Positions 25,797 to 34,935 of a stretch of 64,000 bases of DNA are shown piece after piece. Made by a program: the position numbers and the translations under genes. The notes under the pieces are model-generated. The model did no database searches. It worked only from the letters and a program-made list of their open reading frames with translations, and had not been told where the DNA came from. The stretch is from Pseudomonas marginalis. GTDB lineage: Bacteria; Pseudomonadota; Gammaproteobacteria; Pseudomonadales; Pseudomonadaceae. The stretch spans positions 2,852,001 to 2,916,000 of the forward strand of contig NZ_FNSU01000003.1 in assembly GCF_900105325.1 (NCBI RefSeq), given 5' to 3'. Position 1 is the first letter of the stretch; every line of letters begins with the position of its first letter.

Positions 25797-28415
25797 TTAA
25801 ATACCTGCCTCGACAAATGGCACGGTCAGGGCCAGGGCCGCGTCCAGGGCACTGGCGTCTACACCACCGCCTTGCGCCATGTCCGGACGACCGCCGCCCT
25901 TCCCGCCCACTGCCGCAGCGGCTTGCTTCATCAAATCACCGGCCTTGAGTTGGCCAGTCAGGTCCTTGGTTACACCGGCAACCAGCACGACCTTCTCCTC
26001 ATGGACACTGCCGAGCAGGATCACTGCGCGGCCGAGCTTGTTCTTCAACTGATCGACCAGGGCCAACAGCGCCTTGCCGTCCTGACCGTCCAGGCGTGCA
26101 GCCAGGACTTTCACGTCCTTGACGTCAACGGCCGAAGCCGACAGATCGTCGCCCGCAGCGCTGGCCGCCTTGGCTTGCAACTGCTCCAGCTGTTTCTCCA
26201 GCGCACGGTTGCGCTCCAGAACGGCGGACAACTTGTCGATCAGGTTGTCGCGACTGCCCTTGACCAGGCTGGCCGCTTCCTTGAGTTGTTCTTCAGCCGC
26301 ATTCAGGTAGGCCAGGGCCGCAGCGCCGGTCACCGCCTCAATACGACGCACACCCGACGCCACGCCGCCTTCGCTGATGATCTTCAGCAGGGCGATATCG
26401 CCGGTACGGTTGGCGTGGATACCGCCACACAGCTCCACCGAGAAGTCGCCGCCCATGCTCAGCACGCGCACGTTGTCGCCGTACTTCTCGCCGAACAGCG
26501 CCATGGCGCCCTTGGCCTTGGCCGTCTCGATGTCAGTCTCTTCGGTTTCTACCGGGGAGTTCTTGCGAATCTCAGCGTTGACGATGTCTTCCAGGGCCTT
26601 GATCTGCTCAGGCTTGATCGCTTCGAAGTGGCTGAAGTCGAAACGCAGGCGCTGGCTGTCGACCAACGACCCCTTCTGCTGGACGTGCTCGCCCAGCACC
26701 TGGCGCAGCGCGGCGTGCAGCAAGTGCGTGGCCGAGTGGTTCAGCGCGGTGGCATGGCGTACGTCGGCATCGACCTGGGTGTCCACCGGCGCACCGACCG
26801 TCAGGTTGCCCAGCACCAGCACGCCGTGATGCAGGAACGCACCGCCGGTCTTGGTGGTGTCGCGCACCTCGAAACGACCGGAGGTCGAGCTCAGGAAACC
26901 ACAGTCACCGACCTGGCCACCGGATTCGGCGTAGAACGGCGTCTGGTCCAGGACCACAACCGCTTCTTCGCCTTCGCTCAACACGTCGACCGACTTGCCG
27001 TCTTTATAAATGGCAACGATCCTGGCCGCGCCGACGGTCGCCTTGTAACCGGTGAACTCGGTGGGCACGTCAACCTTGACCAGGGTGTTGTAGTCCAGGC
27101 CAAAGGAACTGGCGGAACGGGCGCGCACGCGCTGGGCTTCCATCTCACGCTCAAACCCGGCTTCGTCGACGGTCAGCTCGCGCTCACGGGCGATGTCGGC
27201 GGTCAGGTCCATCGGGAAGCCATAGGTGTCGTACAGTTTGAACACGACATCGCCCGGCACCACGGTGCCTTTGAGCTCGGCCAAGTCCTGCTCCAGAATC
27301 TTCAGGCCGTGCTCCAGGGTCTTGGAGAACTGTTCTTCTTCAGCCTTGAGCACACGCTCGATGTTGTCCTGCTGCTGCTTGAGTTCCGGGAAGGCATCGC
27401 CCATCTCGGCAACCAGCGCGGCCACGATCTTGTAGAAGAAGCTGCCAGTGGCGCCCAGCTTGTTACCGTGACGGCAGGCGCGACGGATGATACGACGCAG
27501 CACGTAGCCACGGCCTTCGTTGGACGGCAGTACACCGTCGGCGATGAGGAAACCGCAGGAACGGATGTGGTCCGACACCACCTTGAGGGACGACTGGCTT
27601 TCATTGGCACAACCAATGGCTGCGGCCGACGCGCTCAACAGGTTGGTGAACAGGTCGATCTCGTAGTTGGAGTGAACGTGCTGCATCACCGCACTGATCC
27701 GCTCCAGACCCATGCCGGTGTCTACCGAAGGCGCTGGCAGCGGATGCAGCACGCCATCGGCGGTGCGGTTGAACTGCATGAACACGTTGTTCCAGATCTC
27801 GATGTAACGGTCGCCGTCTTCTTCCGGCGAGCCCGGTGGGCCACCCCAGATGTCGGCGCCGTGATCGTAGAAAATCTCGGTGCAGGGGCCGCATGGGCCG
27901 GTGTCGCCCATGGTCCAGAAGTTATCGGACGCGTAAGGCGCGCCCTTGTTGTCGCCGATACGAATCATGCGCTCGACGGGCACCCCGATTTCCTTGGTCC
28001 AGATGTCATACGCTTCGTCGTCCGTCGCGTAGACGGTCACCCAGAGTTTTTCCTTGGGCAGCTTCAACACGCCGGTCAGGAAGGTCCAGGCGAAGGTAAT
28101 CGCGTCTTTCTTGAAATAATCGCCAAAGCTGAAGTTACCCAGCATCTCGAAGAACGTGTGGTGGCGGGCGGTGTAGCCGACGTTTTCCAGGTCACTGTTC
28201 TTGCCGCCGGCACGCACGCACTTCTGGCTGCTGGTGGCGCGGGTGTAGGCGCGTTTTTCCTGGCCCAGGAAGCAGTCCTTGAACTGGTTCATCCCCGCGT
28301 TAGTGAACAGCAGGGTTGGGTCATTGCCTGGGATCAAGGAGCTGGAGGAGACACGGGTGTGACCTTGCTCTTCGAAGAAGCGAAGGAAGGCTTCACGGAT
28401 TTCTGCGCTTTTCAT
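25797..28415 (-). CDS. alaS: Alanyl-tRNA synthetase
   Basis: 872 residues from MKSAEIREAFLRFFEEQGH; upstream codons in the frame do not belong to the family. Charges tRNA-Ala. The class II catalytic domain (1-~240, motif SSSLIPGNDPTLLFTNAGMNQF) is followed by the tRNA-recognition domain, then the editing domain with the zinc motif HSATHLLHAAL and CGGIHANRTG, and a C-terminal coiled coil plus C-Ala domain (DHHA1-like, GGKGGGRPDMAQGGG). All parts are intact. Confidence 0.98.
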   Translation of the reverse strand: MKSAEIREAFLRFFEEQGHTRVSSSSLIPGNDPTLLFTNAGMNQFKDCFLGQEKRAYTRATSSQKCVRAGGKNSDLENVGYTARHHTFFEMLGNFSFGDYFKKDAITFAWTFLTGVLKLPKEKLWVTVYATDDEAYDIWTKEIGVPVERMIRIGDNKGAPYASDNFWTMGDTGPCGPCTEIFYDHGADIWGGPPGSPEEDGDRYIEIWNNVFMQFNRTADGVLHPLPAPSVDTGMGLERISAVMQHVHSNYEIDLFTNLLSASAAAIGCANESQSSLKVVSDHIRSCGFLIADGVLPSNEGRGYVLRRIIRRACRHGNKLGATGSFFYKIVAALVAEMGDAFPELKQQQDNIERVLKAEEEQFSKTLEHGLKILEQDLAELKGTVVPGDVVFKLYDTYGFPMDLTADIARERELTVDEAGFEREMEAQRVRARSASSFGLDYNTLVKVDVPTEFTGYKATVGAARIVAIYKDGKSVDVLSEGEEAVVVLDQTPFYAESGGQVGDCGFLSSTSGRFEVRDTTKTGGAFLHHGVLVLGNLTVGAPVDTQVDADVRHATALNHSATHLLHAALRQVLGEHVQQKGSLVDSQRLRFDFSHFEAIKPEQIKALEDIVNAEIRKNSPVETEETDIETAKAKGAMALFGEKYGDNVRVLSMGGDFSVELCGGIHANRTGDIALLKIISEGGVASGVRRIEAVTGAAALAYLNAAEEQLKEAASLVKGSRDNLIDKLSAVLERNRALEKQLEQLQAKAASAAGDDLSASAVDVKDVKVLAARLDGQDGKALLALVDQLKNKLGRAVILLGSVHEEKVVLVAGVTKDLTGQLKAGDLMKQAAAAVGGKGGGRPDMAQGGGVDASALDAALALTVPFVEAGI

Positions 28416-28560
28416 AGGTTCTTCCACGGAGGCTGCGGCCAAAGGCCAGTGCGCAACATCATCAGACGGAGCGACGGCAAAAGGCCGCATTATATCGGCC
28501 CTTTGCCGGTGGTACAGCGTGTTTATGCGATAGAGAGGTTCAATTAGACGGTCTGCACAC

Positions 28561-29565
28561 TCATTTGCGCGAAAAATCGACGAATGCCTTGAGCACTTGC
28601 TCGATCTGCGCCCGGCTCACATCCAGATGCGTCACCATGCGCAGGCGCGGCGCAGCACTCAACTTGATCCCACGCTCGGCGGCAAACGTCTTCAAGGCCT
28701 GGGCCTGGTCGCCGATCTGCACGTAGACCATGTTGGTCTGCACCGGCTCCACCGCGTAACCGGCGTTGCGCAGCTCATCGCCCAGCCATTGCGCATTGGC
28801 GTGGTCGTCGGCCAGGCGCTGCACCTGGTGATCCAGGGCATACAGCCCTGCTGCCGCCAGGGAACCGGCCTGGCGCATGCCACCGCCGACCATCTTGCGC
28901 AAACGGCGTGCCTTGGCGATCAACGCCGTGGAGCCGCACAGCACCGAGCCGATCGGCGCACCGAGGCCCTTGGACAGGCACACCGACACCGAGTCGAAAT
29001 GCTGGGCGATCTCCCGCGCATCGACCCCAAGCTTGACCGCCGCGTTGTAGAGTCGCGCGCCATCCAGGTGCAGGGCCAGGCCATGTTCGCGGGTAAACGC
29101 CCGCGCCTTCGCCAGGTAGTCCAGCGGCAGCACCTTGCCCTGCATGGTGTTTTCCAGGGCCAGCAGGCGGGTGCGGGCGAAGTGGAAGTCGTCGGGCTTG
29201 ATGGCCTCGAGCACCTGATTCAGGTCGAGGGAGCCATCCGCCTGCACGTCCAGCGGCTGCGGCTGGATCGAACCCAGCACGGCCGCGCCGCCGCCCTCGT
29301 ATTTATAGGTGTGGGCCTGCTGGCCGACGATGTACTCCTCGCCACGCTCACAGTGGGCCATCAGCGCCAGCAGGTTGCTCATGGTGCCGGTGGGCACGAA
29401 CAGCGCGGCCGCAAAGCCCAGGCGCTTGGCCAGCTCGGCCTCCAGGCGGTTGACGCTGGGGTCTTCGCCGTAGACGTCATCGCCGCTGGCGGCATTGGCC
29501 ATGGCGTCGAGCATGCCGGCGGTGGGTTGGGTCACGGTGTCGCTGCGCAGGTCGATCACAGACAT
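28561..29565 (-). CDS. ltaE: Low-specificity L-threonine aldolase
   Basis: 334 residues from MSVIDLRSDTVTQPT. Fold-type I PLP enzyme that cleaves L-threonine and L-allo-threonine to glycine and acetaldehyde. The PLP lysine lies in SVCLSKGLGAPIGSVL (about 205-220), with the conserved SGDDVYGEDP near the N-terminus and HLDGARLYNAAV before it. In-frame ATGs upstream are unlikely starts. Single gene upstream of alaS, as next to the aru operon in P. aeruginosa. Confidence 0.95.
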   Translation of the reverse strand: MSVIDLRSDTVTQPTAGMLDAMANAASGDDVYGEDPSVNRLEAELAKRLGFAAALFVPTGTMSNLLALMAHCERGEEYIVGQQAHTYKYEGGGAAVLGSIQPQPLDVQADGSLDLNQVLEAIKPDDFHFARTRLLALENTMQGKVLPLDYLAKARAFTREHGLALHLDGARLYNAAVKLGVDAREIAQHFDSVSVCLSKGLGAPIGSVLCGSTALIAKARRLRKMVGGGMRQAGSLAAAGLYALDHQVQRLADDHANAQWLGDELRNAGYAVEPVQTNMVYVQIGDQAQALKTFAAERGIKLSAAPRLRMVTHLDVSRAQIEQVLKAFVDFSRK

Positions 29566-29760
29566 GAAACAAGCCTCGAAGGGGTTCATTAAGATTCTTA
29601 TGAGGATGATTACTGCGGGCAAAGCCGCGGAATATCAAGCCCCACGCGTTCTCAATCGAATACCAACCAAACAAACCGATATAGCTTATCGATACGACGC
29701 TCGTGCAGTTTATGAAAAACCATGTTAAAAACTCTCCGCCACCAGGGTTCTGGTGGCAAC

Positions 29761-29922
29761 GTTCTCAGGGCGGGGTGCAATTCCCCACCGGCGGTAATTG
29801 CACGCAAGGTGCATAGCCCGCGAGCGCTTGGCGCCTCGAACTGCTCACGCAGGACGGCGACAAGGTCAGCAGACCCGGTGTGATCCCGGGGCCGACGGTC
29901 ATAGTCCGGATGAAGAGAGAAC
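29761..29922 (+). ncRNA. FMN riboswitch (RFN element)
   Basis: The RFN signature elements are in order: AGGGCGGGGTG, AATTCCCCACCGGCGGTAAT, AGCCCGCGAGCG, GGTCAGCAGACCCGGTG, CCGGGGCCGACGGTCATAGT and CCGGATGAAGAGAGA. Together these make the six-helix FMN aptamer. It lies on the plus strand 118 bp before ribH. FMN binding should turn down the lumazine synthase gene downstream. Confidence 0.96.
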
Positions 29923-30009
29923 GGGATTGGCACCTAAGGGCCGCACGCCGAGCGCATGCCTGCATGACTCGGCGGTTCGTACCCTTAAATCCCATTCGAT
30001 TCATAACGC

Positions 30010-30032
30010 CCTGTTTTTTTCTTAAACAGGAG
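30010..30032 (+). promoter_or_regulatory. Anti-Shine-Dalgarno hairpin of the FMN riboswitch
   Basis: CCTGTTT (30010-30016) pairs perfectly with AAACAGG (30024-30030), covering part of the ribosome site AGGAG (30028-30032) that lies seven bases before the ribH ATG. There is no classical terminator after the aptamer, so control is probably translational. Confidence 0.55.
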
Positions 30033-30039
30033 TCAGAAC

Positions 30040-30549
30040 ATGCAACCCACCGCAATCGACAGCAAAAGCAAAAACCATCACGGCGAGCGCGTCGCGTTTA
30101 TCCAGGCCTGCTGGCACAAGGATATTGTCGACCAATCCCGCAAAGGCTTCCTCGCCGAAATGATCGCCCAGGGCTACCAGGAATCGGACATCGATTTCTT
30201 CGAAGTCGGCGGCGCCTTTGAAATGCCCCTGCACGCCAAGCTGCTGGCCAAGACCGGTCGTTACGCCGGTATCGTGGCCGCCGCGCTGGTGGTGGACGGC
30301 GGGATCTACCGTCACGAGTTCGTGGCCCAGTCGGTGGTCAGCGGCCTGATGCAGGTGCAGCTGGAAACCGAAGTGCCGGTGTTCTCGGTGTCCCTGACGC
30401 CGCATCACTTCCATGCCGGCAGCGAACACACCGCGTTCTTCCATGAGCACTTCGTGCACAAGGGCCAGGAAGCTGCACGTACATGCGCCGACACCCTGCA
30501 CAAGGTGCGGGCGATCCGTCGCAGCGAGCCACGGGCGGTAGCGGTCTAA
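30040..30549 (+). CDS. ribH: 6,7-dimethyl-8-ribityllumazine synthase, RibH2 type
   Basis: 169 residues. Condenses 5-amino-6-ribitylaminouracil with dihydroxybutanone phosphate, the penultimate step of riboflavin synthesis. The sequence follows Brucella/Rhizobium type II (decameric) lumazine synthase rather than the icosahedral type I: RVAFIQACWHKDIVDQSRKGF, FEVGGAFEMPLHAK, GGIYRHEFVAQSVVSGLMQVQLETEVPVFSVSLTPHHFH-like segments are all there. Fluorescent pseudomonads normally also have a type I ribH in the main rib cluster, so this is probably the second, FMN-controlled isozyme. Stands alone; convergent with astE. Confidence 0.9.
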   Translation: MQPTAIDSKSKNHHGERVAFIQACWHKDIVDQSRKGFLAEMIAQGYQESDIDFFEVGGAFEMPLHAKLLAKTGRYAGIVAAALVVDGGIYRHEFVAQSVVSGLMQVQLETEVPVFSVSLTPHHFHAGSEHTAFFHEHFVHKGQEAARTCADTLHKVRAIRRSEPRAVAV

Positions 30550-30566
30550 GCAACACTGCAAAACAA

Positions 30567-30600
30567 GATGAGGGAGGGGGCTACACCCCTCCCACATTTG
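30567..30600. repeat. REP-type palindrome between ribH and astE
   Basis: GAGGGAGGGG-GCTACA-CCCCTCCCAC is a truncated REP hairpin of the TGTGGGAGGGGGC family. It lies between convergent genes and probably functions as a shared 3' hairpin. Confidence 0.65.
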
Positions 30601-30620
30601 GACCAGGTTAAGGCTCAGAT

Positions 30621-31625
30621 CTACGCCAACCCGGCCTCTGTGGTTGGCACAATCAATATCCCCGCCCGCAAGCCATTCTTCACCTTCGGGTTGGGGAAGA
30701 TGATGCGCGCCCCCTCCTCCTCGATCACCCAACGGGTCTTGGCCACGTCTTCGGCCAGCAGATAACCCTTTTCCAATTCCGAAAAGTTTTCCACGTCCGC
30801 CGGCAAGTGCAGCAGGAATGCATCGCTGTGCTTGATGACTTCCCGCGACACGGCGAACAATTTCAACCCGTCCAGGCTGTCAGTCTCAGGCTCGGTGCCT
30901 TCGATGATCTGCTTGAGGCGCAGCTCCAGGCGGGAGACATTCACGCCCTGGTTGTGCCCGAACGGCCGTGCCTTGCCCAGTTCCAGGGTGAAAGCCTCGG
31001 CCTCCAGCTGCTCATAGGTAAACGCGGTAAAGGTGATCGAGCTCTTGTTCTGCAGCAGCACCGCTTCCATGCCAGCGGCGTTCAGGCGCGCCAGTTCGTG
31101 ACGTGAATGCTGGCGCCCCTCCTTCCAGGGGTACAGCGCAAACTGCTCGATCTTCGAGCCGCGGATGGCGGTGTGCAGGTCGTAATGCAGGCGCGAACGG
31201 CCAGGCAAGCTGAAGAAGCTGCGGGCCAGTTGTTCAAGCTCGGCGGCGCGCATGGCTTCGGGGCCGATGTTTTTTTCATGCCGGCCGTTGAACAGCCGGT
31301 TGACGTCCAGTTCAAGGTAACGCTCGCCGCGGCGCATGGCCTCAGGGTTGCCGAACAGGAACAGAATACGGGTGCGGGGCTTGATCTCCCCACGGGCGAT
31401 GCCATGCAACAGGCGGTCGAGCAATTCGATCGGCGCGGTTTCGTTGCCATGGATGCCGGACGACAGCAGCAGGTCGCTGCCATTGTCCGTTGCCTGCGGC
31501 GGGCGCACTTCGAGTGCGCCCTCGCTGAGCCAGCGCATCTGCACGCCGTCGACAGTCAGTTGAATTTTTTGCGCCGGTTCGCGACCGGCGAGGGTCAGTT
31601 CAAGCAGTTTGCCGAGGGCGAGCAT
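30621..31625 (-). CDS. astE: Succinylglutamate desuccinylase
   Basis: 334 residues. Last step of arginine succinyltransferase degradation: releases glutamate and succinate from N-succinylglutamate. Zinc carboxypeptidase-like fold with the metal motif GIHGNETAP (HxxE, about 57-65), FGNPEAMRRGERY, LDVNRLF and YDLHTAI (second His). Last gene of the aru/ast operon. Named aruE in P. aeruginosa. Confidence 0.95.
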   Translation of the reverse strand: MLALGKLLELTLAGREPAQKIQLTVDGVQMRWLSEGALEVRPPQATDNGSDLLLSSGIHGNETAPIELLDRLLHGIARGEIKPRTRILFLFGNPEAMRRGERYLELDVNRLFNGRHEKNIGPEAMRAAELEQLARSFFSLPGRSRLHYDLHTAIRGSKIEQFALYPWKEGRQHSRHELARLNAAGMEAVLLQNKSSITFTAFTYEQLEAEAFTLELGKARPFGHNQGVNVSRLELRLKQIIEGTEPETDSLDGLKLFAVSREVIKHSDAFLLHLPADVENFSELEKGYLLAEDVAKTRWVIEEEGARIIFPNPKVKNGLRAGILIVPTTEAGLA

Positions 31626-31636
31626 ACGCAGCTTCC

Positions 31637-31927
31637 TTAGTGGTTGCAGCCTGGGCCATGGACGTGATCGTCGTCATCACCTTCAACGTCGGCCGGTTCC
31701 ATTTCCAGTTGCAGGCTCATCAGGTTGGTGGCCAGGGGGCGCATCAACAGGTTGGCGTATTCGGCGTCGCCTTCTTCCACGTCCACGCCGATCAGCAGTT
31801 GGCCACGGCCGTCGTGCTGGATCCAGATTTCCTTGCCCTGCCAGACCACGGCGACGCGGGTGCAGGAGGTTTCCAGCTGGGTACCGTCGGTGTCTTCAAG
31901 GATCAGTTGCAGGGTGTCGGTGCTCAT
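31637..31927 (-). CDS. Conserved small protein in the arginine operon
   Basis: 96 residues, acidic, ending in a Asp/His-rich tail (DDDDHVHGPGCNH) that could bind metal. No domain is recognised; the remainder looks like a small beta-rich protein. It lies between astB and astE with 11 bp before astE, the same slot as hypothetical PA0900 in P. aeruginosa (sometimes labelled topoisomerase II by error). Position implies a link with arginine catabolism, role unknown. Confidence 0.75.
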   Translation of the reverse strand: MSTDTLQLILEDTDGTQLETSCTRVAVVWQGKEIWIQHDGRGQLLIGVDVEEGDAEYANLLMRPLATNLMSLQLEMEPADVEGDDDDHVHGPGCNH

Positions 31928-31965
31928 AAATAATTCTCAGCCATAGGGTGTAAAAAGAGGTGGCG

Positions 31966-33312
31966 TTAATTGATCTGGAAAGGATAAACCGAGCCCAGTT
32001 TAAGGATTTGCGTCAGTTCATCCAGTGCCGTCCGGCACTCAAGCAGCAATTGCGGGTCAGCCAGGTCGGTTTCGCGCAGGCTGTCGCGGTAGTGCTTGTC
32101 GACCCATTGGGTCAGTGTGTCGTACAACGGCGCGGTCATGATAACCCCTGGGTTCACCGCTGCCAGCTCGGTTTCGTTCAGGGCCACGCGCAGGCGCAGG
32201 CACGCCGGGCCTCCGCCGTTCTGCATGCTTTGCTTGAGGTCGAAGACTTTGACTTCGCGGATCAGCCCAGCGGACGCCGTCAGGCCTTGCAGGTACTGCC
32301 AGACGCGCTCGTTGGCGCGGCACTCCTCCGGCACGATCAGCAACATCGAACCGTCGGCGCGGGTCAGCAACTGGCTGTTGAACAGGTAGGAACGCACCGC
32401 GTCCTCGACGCTGACCTGGGCACGCGGCACACACACCGCCTGGAAGTTGCCGCCCAGCTTGCCCAACTTGCCCTGCAACTCGGCCAGCATCTGTTCGGTA
32501 TTGAGGAATGCGTCCTCGTGATAGAACAGCACCTCGCCGTTGCCCACCGCGATCACGTCGTTGTGGAACACGCCGGCATCGATCACCGCCGGGTTCTGCT
32601 GGGCGTAGACCACGCCTTCATCCTTCAGGCCATGCAGGCGGGCGACGGCCTGGGAGGCTTCGAGGGTCTGGCGCGCCGGGTACTTCTGCGGGGCCGGGTA
32701 ACGGGGGTCGAACGCGCTGCGCCCGAACACGAAAAACTCCACGCCCGCGTCGCCGTACTCACGGCAGAAACGCGTGTGGTTGGCCGCACCTTCGTCGCCG
32801 AACTGCGCCACCGCCGGTAACGCGGCGTGGTGGGCAAAGTGCTTCTGGTCGGCAAACATCGCCCCCAGCACGCGGCTGGTGGTGGGGTGTTCGATGCTGC
32901 GGTGGTATTTGCAATTGAGGTTGGCGGCGGTGAAATGCACGCGGCCATCTGCCGTGTCGGCGCTCGGGCTGACGGTGGCGGCGTTGGCCACCCACATGCT
33001 CGATGCCGAGCAACTGGCGACCAACAACGGCATGGCCTGCTTGGCCGCCTGCTGGATGACCTGGGCGTCGGTGCCGCTGAAACCGAGGTTGCGCAACGCC
33101 GCTACGTCCGGACGCTCCTGGGGCGCGAGCACGCCTTGCACAAAGCCCATGTCCATCAGGGCTTTCATTTTCTGCAGGCCCTGCAACGCCGCTTCCCTGG
33201 GGTTGGAATGCTGCTGGCTGTTGCTCTGGGACGCGACGTTGCCGAAGGACAAACCGCCGTAGTTATGGGTCGGCCCCACTAGACCGTCAAAATTGACTTC
33301 ATAGGATTTCAT
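31966..33312 (-). CDS. astB: N-succinylarginine dihydrolase
   Basis: 448 residues from MKSYEVNFDGLVGPTHNYGG, the family N-terminus. Converts N2-succinylarginine to N2-succinylornithine, CO2 and two NH3. Amidinotransferase-like fold with a catalytic cysteine near the C-terminus (GGGPACLRLRV) and HNDVIAVGN in the middle. The in-frame ATG 13 codons upstream lies in spacer sequence. Called aruB in P. aeruginosa. Confidence 0.96.
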   Translation of the reverse strand: MKSYEVNFDGLVGPTHNYGGLSFGNVASQSNSQQHSNPREAALQGLQKMKALMDMGFVQGVLAPQERPDVAALRNLGFSGTDAQVIQQAAKQAMPLLVASCSASSMWVANAATVSPSADTADGRVHFTAANLNCKYHRSIEHPTTSRVLGAMFADQKHFAHHAALPAVAQFGDEGAANHTRFCREYGDAGVEFFVFGRSAFDPRYPAPQKYPARQTLEASQAVARLHGLKDEGVVYAQQNPAVIDAGVFHNDVIAVGNGEVLFYHEDAFLNTEQMLAELQGKLGKLGGNFQAVCVPRAQVSVEDAVRSYLFNSQLLTRADGSMLLIVPEECRANERVWQYLQGLTASAGLIREVKVFDLKQSMQNGGGPACLRLRVALNETELAAVNPGVIMTAPLYDTLTQWVDKHYRDSLRETDLADPQLLLECRTALDELTQILKLGSVYPFQIN

Positions 33313-33375
33313 CGGCGAGGCTCCACGAACATCTGTTTTTATAGGCTTCAAAAATCTTCAACACACCACAAATCC

Positions 33376-33466
33376 AGTGTGGGATGGGGCTTGCTCCCGA
33401 TAGCAGTCTGTCAGTTGATCAATCAGGTGACTGACACATCGCCATCGGGAGCAAGCCCCCTCCCAC
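33376..33466. repeat. REPIN inside the ast operon
   Basis: TGTGGGATGGGGCTTGCTCC... (33376-33402) and its inverted copy ...GGAGCAAGCCCCCTCCCACA (33440-33466) flank a 37-bp spacer. The element fills the astD-astB gap and ends 3 bp before the astD stop. Its hairpin might differentially stabilise the upstream and downstream parts of the polycistronic RNA. Confidence 0.85.
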
Positions 33467-33468
33467 AT

Positions 33469-34935
33469 TTAGATCAGCGTAATGCCGGGGGTTAGCGTGG
33501 CCGGTACCACCAGGCTTGGCGTTTCAAGCGACGCCACCGGGTACGCACAATAATCCGCCGCGTAATACGCACTGGCGCGATGGTTGCCCGAGGCCCCTAC
33601 CCCACCAAATGGCGCGGTGCTGGCGGCGCCGGTCAGCTGTTTGTTCCAGTTGACGATGCCAGCACGGCTTTCCAGCCAGAATTGCTTGTAACGCACCTCG
33701 GAATCGGACAACAGGCCCGCGGCCAGGCCGTACTGGGTGTTGTTGGCTTCGGCAATCGCCGCCGCGAAATCGGCGTAGCGGATCACCTGCAACAACGGGC
33801 CGAACAGCTCTTCGTCTTCGCGCTCGGTCACGCCGGTTACGTCGATGATGCCTGGGGTCAGCAAGGCGGCCTGGTCCTGGGGCTGGGTCATCTCCAACAG
33901 TGCCACGGCGCCATTGGCCAACATCAGTTCCTGGGCCTCCATCAGGGCTTTTGCCGCTGCCAGGGAAATCACCGAGCCCATGAACGGCGGCGGTTGCTGG
34001 TCGAACGCGCCGACTTCAATCGTCGCACTCACCGCCACCAGCCGCGCCAGCAGCGCATCGCCCCAGGCGCCTTCCGGCACCAGCAGGCGACGGGCACAGG
34101 TGCAACGCTGGCCGGCGGAGATAAACGCCGATTGGATGATGGTGTAGACCGCCGCATCCACGTCGGCCACCTCGTCCACCACCAGTGGGTTGTTGCCGCC
34201 CATTTCCAGGGCCAGGATCTTGTCCGGGCGCCCGGAGAACTGCTGGTGCAGATGATTGCCGGTACGGCTGGAACCGGTGAAGAACAACCCATCGATACCG
34301 GGGTTGGCGGCCAACGCAATGCCGGTCTCGCGCGCACCTTGCAGCAGGTTCAACACGCCCGCCGGCAAACCGGCGTCGATCCAGCACTGCACGGTCAGCT
34401 CGGCGACTTTCGGGGTCAGCTCGCTGGGCTTGAACAGTACGGTGTTACCCGCCAGCAACGCCGGGACGATATGCCCGTTGGGCAGGTGACCGGGGAAGTT
34501 GTAAGGACCAAACACCGCCACCACGCCGTGGGGCTTGTGGCGCAATACGGCGGTGGCGTCGCCCAGGGGGCCGCTCTTCTCGCCGGTACGCTCGCGGTAG
34601 CTTTGCACCGAGATCGCGATCTTGTTGGCCATGCTGGTGACTTCGGTGGCCGACTCCCACAGCGGCTTGCCGGTCTCCTCGCCGATGCAGCGGGCGATTT
34701 CATCGGCGCGGCTTTTCAGGCTCGCGGCGAAGGCTTCCAGCACGCTGATGCGCTCTTCCAGCGGGCGCCGGGCCCAGGCCGGGAACGCCTGGCGCGCGGC
34801 CTGCACGGCCGACTCGACCTGCTCGACCGTGGCGCCATTACCGACCCACAGCACCTGCTGGGTCACCGGGTTACGCGATTCAAACAGCTCACCCTGGCCA
34901 GCCAGCCAGCTACCTGCGATATACAACGAATTCAT
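33469..34935 (-). CDS. astD: Succinylglutamate-semialdehyde dehydrogenase
   Basis: 488 residues. NAD-dependent oxidation of N-succinylglutamate 5-semialdehyde to N-succinylglutamate. Aldehyde dehydrogenase fold with GPYNFPGHLPNG near 142, the catalytic Glu in LALEMGGNNP (about 247) and Cys in SAGQRCTCARR (about 281). Its ATG shares one base with the stop of the preceding gene (TAATG), so translation is coupled. Called aruD in P. aeruginosa. Confidence 0.96.
   Translation of the reverse strand: MNSLYIAGSWLAGQGELFESRNPVTQQVLWVGNGATVEQVESAVQAARQAFPAWARRPLEERISVLEAFAASLKSRADEIARCIGEETGKPLWESATEVTSMANKIAISVQSYRERTGEKSGPLGDATAVLRHKPHGVVAVFGPYNFPGHLPNGHIVPALLAGNTVLFKPSELTPKVAELTVQCWIDAGLPAGVLNLLQGARETGIALAANPGIDGLFFTGSSRTGNHLHQQFSGRPDKILALEMGGNNPLVVDEVADVDAAVYTIIQSAFISAGQRCTCARRLLVPEGAWGDALLARLVAVSATIEVGAFDQQPPPFMGSVISLAAAKALMEAQELMLANGAVALLEMTQPQDQAALLTPGIIDVTGVTEREDEELFGPLLQVIRYADFAAAIAEANNTQYGLAAGLLSDSEVRYKQFWLESRAGIVNWNKQLTGAASTAPFGGVGASGNHRASAYYAADYCAYPVASLETPSLVVPATLTPGITLI

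Noticed and set aside
25872..28547. 891-codon frame antisense to alaS
   Set aside because: Arises from alaS codon bias; no protein resemblance.
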